Shown here: one piece after another, positions 52,104 to 61,156 of the stretch
Position numbering within the stretch: position 1 is the stretch's first letter
Layout of the letters: every line of letters starts with the position of its first letter
Origin: Amphritea japonica ATCC BAA-1530
Lineage (GTDB): Bacteria > Pseudomonadota > Gammaproteobacteria > Pseudomonadales > Balneatricaceae
Length of the DNA: 64,000 nucleotides
NCBI RefSeq assembly: GCF_016592435.1
Contig: NZ_AP014545.1
Span: 1,930,693 to 1,994,692 of the forward strand
Direction: 5' to 3'
Made by a program: the position numbers and the translations under genes
Notes under the pieces: generated by a model
Told to the model about the DNA's origin: nothing
Database searches by the model: none
The model's input: only the letters and a program-made list of their open reading frames with translations

Positions 52104-54332
52104 ATGACTACAACTAATCAAACTATTTACTGGACCCTGACCGACGAAGCTCCATCACTGGCAACATGTTCTTTTCTACCGATTGTCAGAACATTTACCG
52201 GCGCTGCAGGCATCGACGTTAAGATCAGCGACATATCTCTGGCAGGCCGTGTACTGTCTACTTTCCCCGATAATCTAACCGACGATCAAAAAGTTGAAGA
52301 TGGCCTGGCCTTTCTGGGTAAGTTAACCCAGGACCCACATGCCAATATCGTTAAACTGCCGAATATCTCTGCCTCAATTCCCCAGCTAAAAGCCTGTATC
52401 GAAGAACTACAATCTCAGGGCTACGATATTCCTAATTATCCCGAGGCGCCAAAGTCTGATGAAGAAAGCCAGATCCAGGCTCGCTACTCCAAGATTCTGG
52501 GTTCTGCTGTAAACCCTGTACTGCGTGAAGGTAACTCTGATCGCCGCGCACCGGGTGCAGTAAAAGCCTTCGCTAAAAAATTCCCTCACTCTATGGGCAA
52601 GTGGAGCAAAGCATCCCGCACCCATGCAGATTACATGCGCGATGGCGACTTTTTCTCCAGTGAGCAATCTTTCACTATGGAAGAAGCTGGCGATGTACGT
52701 ATTGAATTCGTAGCTCCTAACGGCGACGTTACTGTTAAGAAAGAACTGAGCCTTGAAAAAGCCGAAATTCTCGACAGCATGCGTATGAGCTGCACAGCAC
52801 TGCGTGACTTCTTTGAAGAATCTCTGAACGATGCTCAGGAAACTGGCGTCATGTGGTCTTTGCACGTTAAAGCAACCATGATGAAGGTATCTCATCCAAT
52901 CGTATTCGGCCACGCGGTTACAGTGTTCTACAAAGAACTCTTTGAAAAGTATGCTGACCTGTTTACAGAGTTGGAAGTTAACCCGAATAACGGTATCGGC
53001 AGCGTCTACGACAAGATTGCTACTCTGCCTCGCTCTAAGCGGGAAGAGATTGAAGAAGCGATTCACGCTTGTCACGAACACCGCCCTGAAATGGCGATGG
53101 TTGACTCCGTTAAAGGCATCACTAACCTGCACGTCCCTTCTGACGTCATCGTTGACGCATCTATGCCAGCAATGATCCGTAACGGCGGTAAGATGTGGGG
53201 ACCTGATGGCCGTCCTAAAGATACGAAAGCGGTAATGCCAGAAAGAACCTACGCACGTATCTATCAGGACATGATTAATTTCTGTAAAACCAACGGTGCA
53301 TTCGATCCTACTACCATTGGTACCGTACCAAACGTTGGCCTGATGGCTAAGAAAGCTGAAGAATACGGTTCACACGATAAGACATTTGAAACTGAAGATG
53401 GCGTAATGCGTGTTGTAGCAGCAGATGGCACTATTTTGACAGAACATGAAGTCGAGAAAGGCGATATCTGGCGCGCATGTCAAACTAAAGATGAGCCTGT
53501 CCGTGACTGGGTTAAGCTGGCCGTGACTCGTGCACGTCAGTCTGACACTCCTGCGATCTTCTGGCTGGATCAGGAACGTGCTCACGATCTGGAGCTGACT
53601 AAGAAGGTTAAAGAGTATCTGAAAGATCACGATACTAACGGCCTGGACATCTCCATCAAGTCTTACAGTCAGGCAATCCGTTACACTATGGACCGCCTGA
53701 TTCGTGGTAACGATACTATCTCCGTAACCGGTAACGTGTTACGAGACTACCTGACTGACCTGTTCCCAATTCTTGAACTGGGCACCTCTGCTAAGATGCT
53801 GTCTGTCGTACCTATGCTTAAGGGCGGCGGTATGTACGAGACTGGCGCTGGCGGCTCTGCACCTAAGCACGTTCAACAGGTAGAAGAAGAGAACCATCTT
53901 CGCTGGGACTCTCTGGGTGAATTCCTGGCATTGGCCGTATCGCTTGAAGAACTGGGCATCAAAGAAGAAAACGGGCGCGCTTCAGTCCTGGCTAAATGCC
54001 TTGATAAAGCAACCGGAACTCTGCTTGAAAACAACCAGTCTCCATCTCGTAAAACCGGCGAACTGGATAACCGTGGCAGCCACTTCTATCTAGGTATGTA
54101 CTGGGCACAGGAAGTTGCAGCTCAGACTGAAAACCCAGAGCTGGCAGCTATCTTCAGCCCACTGGCAAAAAATCTGACTGAAAACGAAGCTCAGATTGTT
54201 GGTGAGCTAAGCGCTGTACAAGGCACTCCTGCAGAGCTGGGTGGTTACTACCACGCCACTCGTGAGAGAGTTAAGAAAGTTATGCGTCCAAGTGAAACCT
54301 TGAATAACGCGTTAGCTTCGCTAAATTCTTAA
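52104..54332 (+). CDS. icd: NADP-dependent isocitrate dehydrogenase, monomeric type
   Basis: Converts isocitrate to 2-oxoglutarate with NADP+. At 742 residues it is the long monomeric form, not the common 415-residue dimeric one. Family segments seen include [60 protein letters not shown]-like text, [25 protein letters not shown] and [26 protein letters not shown] stands before the ATG. A strong terminator follows. Confidence 0.97.
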   Translation: MTTTNQTIYWTLTDEAPSLATCSFLPIVRTFTGAAGIDVKISDISLAGRVLSTFPDNLTDDQKVEDGLAFLGKLTQDPHANIVKLPNISASIPQLKACIEELQSQGYDIPNYPEAPKSDEESQIQARYSKILGSAVNPVLREGNSDRRAPGAVKAFAKKFPHSMGKWSKASRTHADYMRDGDFFSSEQSFTMEEAGDVRIEFVAPNGDVTVKKELSLEKAEILDSMRMSCTALRDFFEESLNDAQETGVMWSLHVKATMMKVSHPIVFGHAVTVFYKELFEKYADLFTELEVNPNNGIGSVYDKIATLPRSKREEIEEAIHACHEHRPEMAMVDSVKGITNLHVPSDVIVDASMPAMIRNGGKMWGPDGRPKDTKAVMPERTYARIYQDMINFCKTNGAFDPTTIGTVPNVGLMAKKAEEYGSHDKTFETEDGVMRVVAADGTILTEHEVEKGDIWRACQTKDEPVRDWVKLAVTRARQSDTPAIFWLDQERAHDLELTKKVKEYLKDHDTNGLDISIKSYSQAIRYTMDRLIRGNDTISVTGNVLRDYLTDLFPILELGTSAKMLSVVPMLKGGGMYETGAGGSAPKHVQQVEEENHLRWDSLGEFLALAVSLEELGIKEENGRASVLAKCLDKATGTLLENNQSPSRKTGELDNRGSHFYLGMYWAQEVAAQTENPELAAIFSPLAKNLTENEAQIVGELSAVQGTPAELGGYYHATRERVKKVMRPSETLNNALASLNS

Positions 54333-54358
54333 TACCTGAATAAGGTATAAAGCGTATA

Positions 54359-54388
54359 AAAAAACCGGGCATTCGCCCGGTTTTTTAT
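54359..54388. terminator. Terminator after icd
   Basis: AAAACCGGGC (54361-54370), loop ATTC, GCCCGGTTTT (54375-54384), with A and T runs on both sides, so it may also end ndh, which converges on it. Confidence 0.94.
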
Positions 54389-54409
54389 TTCTACACCTTT
54401 AGATTAAAA

Positions 54410-55699
54410 CTAGTGGAGTTTCATCTTAGGCTTCACACTACTGCTAATCTTCTGGGCAAAATATACAGCCGAAGCTTTCAGCCAACCGTGAATAGCAATC
54501 TGATGCATTCGGTATAATGAGACATACACCAACCGGGCTATTCGGCCTTCGATAAACATAGATCCTTTTGTCAGATTTCCCATCAAACTCCCTACCGTGC
54601 TGTAGCGACTTAAATTTACTAATGAGCCATGATCTTTATACAGGTACTCATGCAACGATTTGCCCCGTTCTGTCATCAGGATATTCTTATATACCAAACT
54701 AGCCATCTGATGCGCTGATTGCGCCCGCGGTGGCACCCAGCTGCCATCTGGCTGTTCGCATGCACAACAATCACCAATCACAAAGATGGAATCGTCAACT
54801 GTGCTCAACAAACTTGGCTTTACGACGATCTGTCCATTCCTGTTTGTCTCAAACAAACCAATCGTTTCTATAAAGTCAGGTGCCTTAACACCTGCGGCCC
54901 AGACCTTAAGATCCGCCTTTATCGGCTCACCATCTAAAGTAATGAAACTATCTTTATCGGCACTGGTTACCCGCACATTTTCATGAATAGTGATACCCAG
55001 GGCATTCAGCTCTTTTTTAGCCGCGGCCGCAATGCGCTGAGGCAGCGCTGGCAAAATACGGGGGCCTGCCTCAATCAGATCAATTCTGAGACGCTTAGCA
55101 GACATATCAGGCATACCATAGATCCTGAGCAGGTCTGCAACATGATTAAGCTCAGCAGCCAGCTCAACGCCTGTAGCGCCCCCACCTACAATCGCTAAAC
55201 GAAGCTCCGCTTCAGCAGACTTCTGATTGATACGCAAAAACTGATTGAGCAAAGCCTGATGAAAGCGCTGAGCCTGCTGATGAGAATCGAGGAAATAACT
55301 ATGTTCTGCCACTCCGGGCGTACCAAAATCGTTACTTACACTTCCAACAGCCATAACCAGCGTATCATAAGCTATCTCTCGCTCAGGCAGGACTTCATTT
55401 TCATTATCATCAAGCAACGACTGCAAACAGATTGTTTTAGTCTCATGATTCAAACCGATCATGGTGCCTAATTGAAACTGATAGTGATGGGCAGCAGAAT
55501 GCGCACGATAGATAACCCCGTCGCTGTTGATATCCAGCGAGCCCGTCGCAACCTCATGCAGAAGCGGCTTCCAGATATGCTGTCGATTACGATCGATCAG
55601 AATAATTTGCGCCCGCTTCTTTTTACCTAACTTATGACCCAGTCGGGTTGCCAGCTCGAGACCTCCGGCGCCACCTCCTACGATAACAATAGTTTTCAT
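54410..55699 (-). CDS. ndh: Type II NADH dehydrogenase
   Basis: Passes electrons from NADH to quinone without pumping protons, at the inner membrane. The 429-residue flavoprotein has the FAD-binding VIVGGGAGGLELATRLG at the N-terminus, the NADH-binding IVGGGATGVELAAELN near residue 170, and the second FAD contact VFVIGDCCACE near 305. A hydrophobic tail with LYRMHQIAIHGWLKAS is typical of Ndh. Confidence 0.95.
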   Translation of the reverse strand: MKTIVIVGGGAGGLELATRLGHKLGKKKRAQIILIDRNRQHIWKPLLHEVATGSLDINSDGVIYRAHSAAHHYQFQLGTMIGLNHETKTICLQSLLDDNENEVLPEREIAYDTLVMAVGSVSNDFGTPGVAEHSYFLDSHQQAQRFHQALLNQFLRINQKSAEAELRLAIVGGGATGVELAAELNHVADLLRIYGMPDMSAKRLRIDLIEAGPRILPALPQRIAAAAKKELNALGITIHENVRVTSADKDSFITLDGEPIKADLKVWAAGVKAPDFIETIGLFETNRNGQIVVKPSLLSTVDDSIFVIGDCCACEQPDGSWVPPRAQSAHQMASLVYKNILMTERGKSLHEYLYKDHGSLVNLSRYSTVGSLMGNLTKGSMFIEGRIARLVYVSLYRMHQIAIHGWLKASAVYFAQKISSSVKPKMKLH

Positions 55700-55989
55700 T
55701 TTAAGTCCTCAAAAAAGTTAGGTTAGTACTCCACAAAAGCACTAACCTGATTTATCTGAAAACAGGAGAACAGCAGATGCTAACTAAACCATCTGCTAAC
55801 AGTCTTGCATATAAAACATTAGGACAGATCAACAGGTACTTAAGGCGGTATCGTTATTTCAAATACGGACAGCAATTATACATAAAAGAAGGCCCCTGAA
55901 AGCGCCGCTCTTATAATCGTCAGGGCGCAGCGGGAAAAGTAAGGAGGTGCATGTTGTTTGAATAAAAAAAGCCCCTTACGGGGCTTTTT
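55700..55989. other. Intergenic region upstream of ndh, with a short unit before a terminator
   Basis: Holds the ndh promoter side and a compact pattern at 55941-55991: AAGGAGG, an ATG at 55951, three more codons, a stop, then a strong terminator. Only a tetrapeptide would be made. TATAAT at about 55911-55916 could be a -10 box for a short plus-strand RNA. Confidence 0.4.
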
Positions 55990-55991
55990 TT
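55964..55991. terminator. Bidirectional terminator ending the signalling gene cluster
   Basis: GCCCC (55971-55975), loop TTAC, GGGGC (55980-55984), with long A and T runs on both sides. On the minus strand it lies just inside the end of the PhnD-like gene. Confidence 0.92.
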
Positions 55992-56736
55992 AGTCAATAA
56001 GTGTATCTATCAGATCGATCATAAACTCCGTTTGTTCAGAGTCCATCGGCTCCCAGTTGCTGACATCCATACTCTCCAGCACACTTTTACCTTTATCGTT
56101 ATCCTGCATTGTCAGTAAAGCTTGTTGTATAGCAGGAATATACTCCGCCATACGCGGACCAACCAACAAGGAGTGATGCACAACGCTAATCTGACTACTA
56201 ACTAGAACTCGCATTTTTGAGCGAATCAGATCAGACATCTCATCATACGCTTCCTTTAAAAAGAACCCCGCATCTGCGCCACCATTGAGTAAATTTTTGG
56301 CGACTACGATATAGCTGCTTTGCTCTTTTATCTCGGTATTGGTTTTATCCAGATCAGCAGACTCCAACATAATCATACCCATGGTATGAACATCAGGATC
56401 ATCTGTCGTAGCAATCCGCGCACCTGCTTTAAGGTCTTCTACAGATTGATAATCAGATTCAACATTAACCGCAATCACTGTTTCATCAGACTTACTGGCA
56501 GGTCTTGCTACCGCCTGGAACCCCAACTCACGCACCAACATAGAAGCGTCATATGGATTTGCATAGATAAGATCAAATTTTTCAGCGCGAATATCAGTAC
56601 GTTGCGCATCAAAGCTATCATAGAGCTCCAGATGAATACCGGTTTCCAGCTGACGCTGAAGCCAGGTATTAAAAAAATACCACCCGGAGATATGGTCAGG
56701 CGCGAAATCAGGGCTGACCGTCAAGTTGAACGTCAT
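55990..56736 (-). CDS. PhnD-like substrate-binding protein without signal peptide
   Basis: The 248-residue protein has the two-lobed PhnD (phosphonate-binding) fold: TFNLTVSPDFAPDHISGW, FDLIYANPYDASMLVREL, ESDYQSVEDLKAGARIATTDDP and the hinge GGADAGFFLKEAYDEM. It has no signal peptide and begins directly with the fold, so it stays in the cytoplasm. The ATG at 56736 follows GAGGAG, which also overlaps the PAS gene stop. It is the last of six genes with Roadblock and PAS proteins; a ligand-sensing role is more likely than transport. Confidence 0.82.
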   Translation of the reverse strand: MTFNLTVSPDFAPDHISGWYFFNTWLQRQLETGIHLELYDSFDAQRTDIRAEKFDLIYANPYDASMLVRELGFQAVARPASKSDETVIAVNVESDYQSVEDLKAGARIATTDDPDVHTMGMIMLESADLDKTNTEIKEQSSYIVVAKNLLNGGADAGFFLKEAYDEMSDLIRSKMRVLVSSQISVVHHSLLVGPRMAEYIPAIQQALLTMQDNDKGKSVLESMDVSNWEPMDSEQTEFMIDLIDTLID

Positions 56737-56741
56737 AGGTC

Positions 56742-57212
56742 TCACTCCTCAGCCAACAAAGTTTTATAAAGCGCTTCACTCTCTTCTATCTTGCTACGTG
56801 AAGGCTTACGCCGGACTGAGGTATAGCCCATCAGCTCTCCATTACGAATATTGGGGATTACTGTAGCCTTTACCCAGTAATAAGCGCCATCTTTACGTAG
56901 GTTTTTAACATAACCATGCCATTTCGTCCCCTCTCCAATCGTATCCCAAAGCCCTTTAAAAGCGACTGCTGGCATATCAGGGTGACGTAAAATGTAATGG
57001 TTAACACCGATCAACTCATCTTCACTGTAACCAGACATGTCAATAAATGCCTGATTTGCGTGGGTTATAATTCCCTTTGGATCTGTCCGCGATACAATCA
57101 GCTTACCATCAGGGTATGGAACTTCCCTGTTGACGATCGTGGCTGTACGCACAGTTCCATCAAAATACGCTATTTCAACACTACGGGTTTCACTTGTGTC
57201 TTGATCAGACAT
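56742..57212 (-). CDS. Single-PAS-domain protein (Aer-type)
   Basis: The 156-residue protein is one PAS domain with THANQAFIDMSGYSEDELIG, HYILRHPDMPAVAFKGLWDTI, KNLRKDGAYYWVKATV and a C-terminal short helix. The PAS style is like Aer, where FAD sits in the fold, but I cannot confirm a cofactor. No output domain is present, so it must act on other proteins, most likely others in this cluster. Its stop overlaps the ribosome site of the PhnD-like gene. Confidence 0.88.
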   Translation of the reverse strand: MSDQDTSETRSVEIAYFDGTVRTATIVNREVPYPDGKLIVSRTDPKGIITHANQAFIDMSGYSEDELIGVNHYILRHPDMPAVAFKGLWDTIGEGTKWHGYVKNLRKDGAYYWVKATVIPNIRNGELMGYTSVRRKPSRSKIEESEALYKTLLAEE

Positions 57213-57294
57213 ACTTCAAGCCTTCTTCGTTCGGGCACATTTTATTGCACAGCCAATGACGGCTTCTACAATATATGGGAACCTATGTTAACGA

Positions 57295-57657
57295 TTAAAG
57301 GATCTTACCGATCGCCTCTGCCGCACGCTTAACATCCAGAAATATCAAACCCAGACGAGCATTTGGTTTAGCAACAACAGTCAGTACAGAGTCCTGGTTT
57401 GCATGGGTCATCAGGATATATCCCTCATCACCTTTAACCAGTACTTGCTCAAGCTCTCCACGGGCCAGCTCTTTAGCTGTTCGCTCGCCAAGAGAAAGCA
57501 TAGCAGCACTCATCGCACCGACACGGTCTTCATCCATACTAGATGGCAACAACGCCGCAATCATCAGACCATCTGTAGAGATAACTGCAGAGGCTTCGAT
57601 ATCAGCTGATGTACCGTTGAGATCACTCAAAATTGAGGTAAGCATCTCAGAACGCAT
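57295..57657 (-). CDS. Roadblock/LC7-domain protein
   Basis: The 120-residue protein is a single Roadblock/LC7 domain: LSDLNGTSADIEASAVISTDGLMIA at the start (first part), DRVGAMSAAMLSLGERTAKEL, and LVKGDEGYILMTHAN, followed by a helix. In bacteria such domains (for example MglB) usually act on small Ras-like GTPases, or hold protein assemblies together. No GTPase lies in this window. Five genes with related roles surround it. Confidence 0.88.
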   Translation of the reverse strand: MRSEMLTSILSDLNGTSADIEASAVISTDGLMIAALLPSSMDEDRVGAMSAAMLSLGERTAKELARGELEQVLVKGDEGYILMTHANQDSVLTVVAKPNARLGLIFLDVKRAAEAIGKIL

Positions 57658-57715
57658 AGAACACTCCTTCAGTAATGTCTCCCTTTATGGGAGCAAAAAA
57701 CAATTAGTTAATTTA

Positions 57716-58351
57716 TTAATAATCGAGATAACGACGCGCCAAACAACTCAGCAATTCTGCAAATGCCTGCTGATTAAGTTTTGGCATATCTGAGATCACC
57801 AGACTAAAACGCTGATGACCAATGTGAACAACCCAGAACCCCACCTGACTCTGCCCTGCTGCATTCATAATGCCCCAGGAATCTCCCGCCAGTTCCAGAT
57901 CGTTACTGATAACCTTTTTATGACGCTCCTGGAGCGAGATAAGGTCTGCGGCCAAAGCGGCCAGAGTTTCAGCATGCTCTGAGGGGTAACCTGTCGATGA
58001 AAGGCAAAAACCCTGATCATCTGCAAGTAACGCTTTTCCACTGTCAGATAACTGCATTAACAGATCAGGCAAAGCATCTTCAAGAGGCCCTCGTTTAATC
58101 TCAGGAGGCGTTTCTGATAACGACACAAACCCCCTGTCTAGCAACTGTTGAAACAACCCCATAGCCTGTACTTCTTCAAGATCTGCAAGCTCAGCAATCA
58201 ATTCGAGAGAATACAGTAGCTCGAAATCAGTCGACAACAACTGCAATAGCATCGCTCTCGCGTCATCAGGGGCCGAATTCAGGGTTGCAAAAAAAGCACC
58301 GCTAGGGGTTATTGCGATATAACGAATGGAGTCCTGATTGAAATCTCCCAC
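57716..58351 (-). CDS. Roadblock-like protein with N-terminal extension
   Basis: The 211-residue protein has an N-terminal half that is helical (AELADLEEVQAMGLFQQLLDRGF), perhaps a small winged-helix domain, and a C-terminal half, from about residue 90, that looks like a divergent Roadblock fold: GKALLADDQGFCLSSTGYPSEHAETLAALAADL. It follows the 430-residue gene by about 100 bases and precedes the LC7 gene by 58. No exact family recognised. Confidence 0.65.
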   Translation of the reverse strand: MGDFNQDSIRYIAITPSGAFFATLNSAPDDARAMLLQLLSTDFELLYSLELIAELADLEEVQAMGLFQQLLDRGFVSLSETPPEIKRGPLEDALPDLLMQLSDSGKALLADDQGFCLSSTGYPSEHAETLAALAADLISLQERHKKVISNDLELAGDSWGIMNAAGQSQVGFWVVHIGHQRFSLVISDMPKLNQQAFAELLSCLARRYLDY

Positions 58352-58448
58352 CTATTACTCTCCGGATACTTTTAGTCATTATTTCATAGCCCTTATAATC
58401 CACATCACTGTGCGGAACTCTTCTCAGGGCTACCCTATTTCATCGAAC

Positions 58449-59741
58449 TTATTTGAATGCACCAACAGCATTTGCTGCGGTCATAAACGAAAACACATAA
58501 CGTTGATTAATCTTAAGCACTTTAACCACTTCTAAAACCGATAAACTATGACGTCCCCATAAACTGGCAATAGTCGTTGCATGGGGAATTGCCAGTAAGT
58601 CATCAAAATCAAGCTTCTTCGATAAGCGATATGGTTTTTCAGGATCAATACTACGATTCAACCGACCCTTAGATGTCCAGAGTGCTAATTTCCATATCAG
58701 CTCATCACTATTAATAACGACCACCTTGGTGCCCGATATACTCGGACGATCAACATCGAGGTCAGGACGCACTTTAAGTGTCAACTCCTGATAACCAAAG
58801 CGCGTCAGCGCCAAAGGCACGAGTAACTCTTCACTAAAATCGAATAAAAACTTTTTATGCTCAGGCAGGTAAGCCAAAGTCCCCGGCAACCCTGTTATCT
58901 CAACAGGTATTCCCTGAGTTTCACCTTCGTCTATCACTTCAAGGAGAATAGCCAGCAAGGTTGAGTCATCTTTAAAAAAGACCCGGCGGCGCTGGTCTGG
59001 CTCATGCATATTGACATCAGGGGCATTACCACAGCACTCATACACCATTTGATAGGAAAGCTTAGCCTTCACTTCTTCAGGTTTTTTCTGAGGTTTTTTC
59101 TGCTGCTGCGGAGTAGCTGCTTTTGCCTTAGGGCGCGCAGCGGTAACACTCTTAGTTTCAGTCGCCTTGTTCACAGAACCCAGCGGTGAAGCCGTAGGTT
59201 CTGGCGTTGCCGAAGCTGGTTGAGAATCACTTAGCTGGAAGCGGCTACGCACGTGCTGAGAAACATCATCCCGCTCCGCTGTAAGGTCGTTGTAATCAGA
59301 CATCGCCTGGCGGCCAGCAGCAACTCGCTTTTGATATTCCTGAAACGCCTTCTCCCCTTCATTAGTCACACTTGGAGAGCTTGCCTGTTCGTTTTTAACC
59401 GGTACAAAATTTTCCGCTGCCTGTTTAATGGCTTTAATCAGGCGCTTGCCTTCCAATGGTTTGCTCAATGTTTCAAAACCATCAAACTTACGCTCGGTCG
59501 AGGTTACAGCAATGATTGGACGACTATTTTGATAAGTCTCAATGACCGGCTTAACGGCAGGATGTTCCATGTCAATTATCAATACTTCAGCCTGCTCAGT
59601 CGGCACCATACGGTACTCCTCCTGATGCTGCATAAAGAACAGATCAATCGCTGATTTGGATTGCAACTCAAAGCCAACCACACCCAGCTTGATAACTTTG
59701 CTTGCTGCACGCTTGTTTAGTTTGATATGAGATACTCCCAC
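58449..59741 (-). CDS. Unrecognised protein with a receiver-like N-terminal segment
   Basis: The 430-residue protein has an N-terminal 115 residues that look like a response-regulator receiver fold: VIKLGVVGFELQSKSAIDLF, AEVLIIDMEHPAVKP and RPIIAVTSTERKFDGFETLSKPLEG. The aspartate after VLIID could be the phosphorylation site, and KPLEG fits the end of the fold. A long, charged, low-complexity linker (about 120-225, QQQKKPQKKPEE) follows, then a 200-residue C-terminal domain with no match I know. It may be an adaptor. No function is inferred beyond a link with the neighbours. Confidence 0.55.
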   Translation of the reverse strand: MGVSHIKLNKRAASKVIKLGVVGFELQSKSAIDLFFMQHQEEYRMVPTEQAEVLIIDMEHPAVKPVIETYQNSRPIIAVTSTERKFDGFETLSKPLEGKRLIKAIKQAAENFVPVKNEQASSPSVTNEGEKAFQEYQKRVAAGRQAMSDYNDLTAERDDVSQHVRSRFQLSDSQPASATPEPTASPLGSVNKATETKSVTAARPKAKAATPQQQKKPQKKPEEVKAKLSYQMVYECCGNAPDVNMHEPDQRRRVFFKDDSTLLAILLEVIDEGETQGIPVEITGLPGTLAYLPEHKKFLFDFSEELLVPLALTRFGYQELTLKVRPDLDVDRPSISGTKVVVINSDELIWKLALWTSKGRLNRSIDPEKPYRLSKKLDFDDLLAIPHATTIASLWGRHSLSVLEVVKVLKINQRYVFSFMTAANAVGAFK

Positions 59742-59779
59742 AACTAGTCCCGCCCTGTTTAGTCAGTTTCAATAATCAA

Positions 59780-60232
59780 TCAATGCAGTGAAAAACGACC
59801 GTTAATGACAACAGACTTCTGCGGACTCAATGATAACAATCTGGTGTTATCACCCTCTTCTATGACTAACTTAAACAGTTCCAGATCATCAGGATTAAGT
59901 AGTGGAGCCCCCTGATCTAACAAACGCTGCTTCAACGCCAGCCCCCGCTCTTCCAGGATGAGAAAAAGATCCATTAGCGCGCCCGTTAACTCAACGCCAT
60001 CCTGACAAAGAACAGATAAGTAGACCCGTTGAACATGGCTGCGCAGGTTATTCGGAGCAGACGCGACTAAGCGATTATAGTGATGAAGTAATACTGACTT
60101 GTGCGGCCCGTCGTAGATCAGCCCTTTACCTTCTAACGCAGTAAAAAGAGTCTCAATATTAAGGGCATTTAGCCCCTCAAGCTCTGCATTGAGTTCCCAA
60201 CCGGAAACTGCTGCCCAAATAGGTGAATTCAC
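59780..60232 (-). CDS. Hypothetical protein, first gene of the Roadblock cluster
   Basis: The 150-residue protein is helical, with LFTALEGKGLIYDG, LLHHYNRLVASAPNN and LTGALMDLFLILEERGLALKQRLLDQG, and ends in SLSPQKSVVINGRFSLH. No family recognised, no signal or membrane segment. Co-directional with the five following genes; 38 bases before the 430-residue gene. Confidence 0.6.
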   Translation of the reverse strand: MNSPIWAAVSGWELNAELEGLNALNIETLFTALEGKGLIYDGPHKSVLLHHYNRLVASAPNNLRSHVQRVYLSVLCQDGVELTGALMDLFLILEERGLALKQRLLDQGAPLLNPDDLELFKLVIEEGDNTRLLSLSPQKSVVINGRFSLH

Positions 60233-60651
60233 AAGTCCGCCCTCTACTACTTTAATGTCATCTCATCCGTCAGCGATATATATAAATGGCCGACATCTTA
60301 TAATCAGGAACTAAAGATAATATATAAACATGCGTTTGAGTAATCCAAACTACACATTTTAGGTAATGAAAACGCATCATACCTATTTTGTTACACCTTG
60401 CACTTCAATAGAGGTATAACTTTGATCTGCATCATGTAGGCAAAGTTATACAAACGTATGAATAAAGACTAATAATCCGCACTATTACCACCCTGTCCAG
60501 ACAGAAAGCACTTGCGATCAAAACGCCCAATACCACACCCAATGATGCGATTGGTTGCATTGATCAATGTGCGTTCTCATATCATCCCTGATACTCAATA
60601 CGGTCCGTATCACCTGGAGCTCTCCCCCCTTAGCGGAGACCTTCATCGGAG
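60233..60651. promoter_or_regulatory. Control region between the Roadblock cluster and the small basic gene
   Basis: About 420 bases. CATTGATCAATG (60558-60569) is a perfect 12-base palindrome and ATACGGTCCGTAT (60598-60610) a 13-base one with a central T. An AT-rich TATATATAAA stretch near 60275 could be the promoter area of the cluster. No gene supported. Confidence 0.4.
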
Positions 60652-60909
60652 ATGAGGTCCGATCATTCAACTCTGCTGGATATAGGCTTTTGGAGCGCTG
60701 ATCTGTTGTATATATTTTCACAACAGGATAAACAGCGTTACTTGCTGTTGCCGAAACAAAAAAATCGAGTTAAAGAAAAGATTAAACACCATGAACAACA
60801 TGATCGATTAGTCCGAATCAAGGCCTCTCAACAGGCGCGTAAGAAGAGTTCTGATCTACTTGAATACTGGGGCAGTTATAAGAAAAAACGGGGGTTAGAA
60901 GCGTTCTAA
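60652..60909 (+). CDS. Small basic protein of unknown function
   Basis: The 85-residue frame gives a basic, lysine-rich protein with YIFSQQDKQRYLLLPKQ and a helical tail DLLEYWGSYKKKRG. No family recognised. The ribosome site is weak (GGAG too close to the ATG), so the start is uncertain; a later start is possible. It could be a real small gene or a chance frame. Confidence 0.45.
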   Translation: MRSDHSTLLDIGFWSADLLYIFSQQDKQRYLLLPKQKNRVKEKIKHHEQHDRLVRIKASQQARKKSSDLLEYWGSYKKKRGLEAF

Positions 60910-61106
60910 CATCACTTGATGAAGAGACATACAATATATTGCTGTACAGCTAAGAGTAATGACTGGTAGCAACACAGATCAAGCACAAGGCGGTGGTTCC
61001 AGAAGTATTCATGCTACGGCAGGTTCGGCTAAAAGCCGCGGTTTACGATGATTTAAATCACTTACTTCAGAATTAAAAGCTCAGAATGAAAAACTAACCC
61101 GTAAAC
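60910..61106. other. Intergenic region before acnB
   Basis: About 200 bases without a gene; CGGCT-AAA-AGCCG forms a short hairpin near 61028. Nothing else recognised. Confidence 0.4.
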
Positions 61107-61137
61107 AAAAAAAGCCCTGAATAATCAGGGCTTTTTG
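61106..61137. terminator. Terminator of acnB
   Basis: AAAAGCCCTGA (61110-61120), loop ATAA, TCAGGGCTTTTT. On the minus strand it ends acnB 20 bases after the stop, with the A run reading as T. Confidence 0.92.
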
Positions 61138-61156
61138 TTAGTCACGTTATCAGTAA

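Noticed and set aside
52407-53132. A 241-codon minus-strand frame opposite icd
   Set aside because: Shadow of icd, without any recognised fold.
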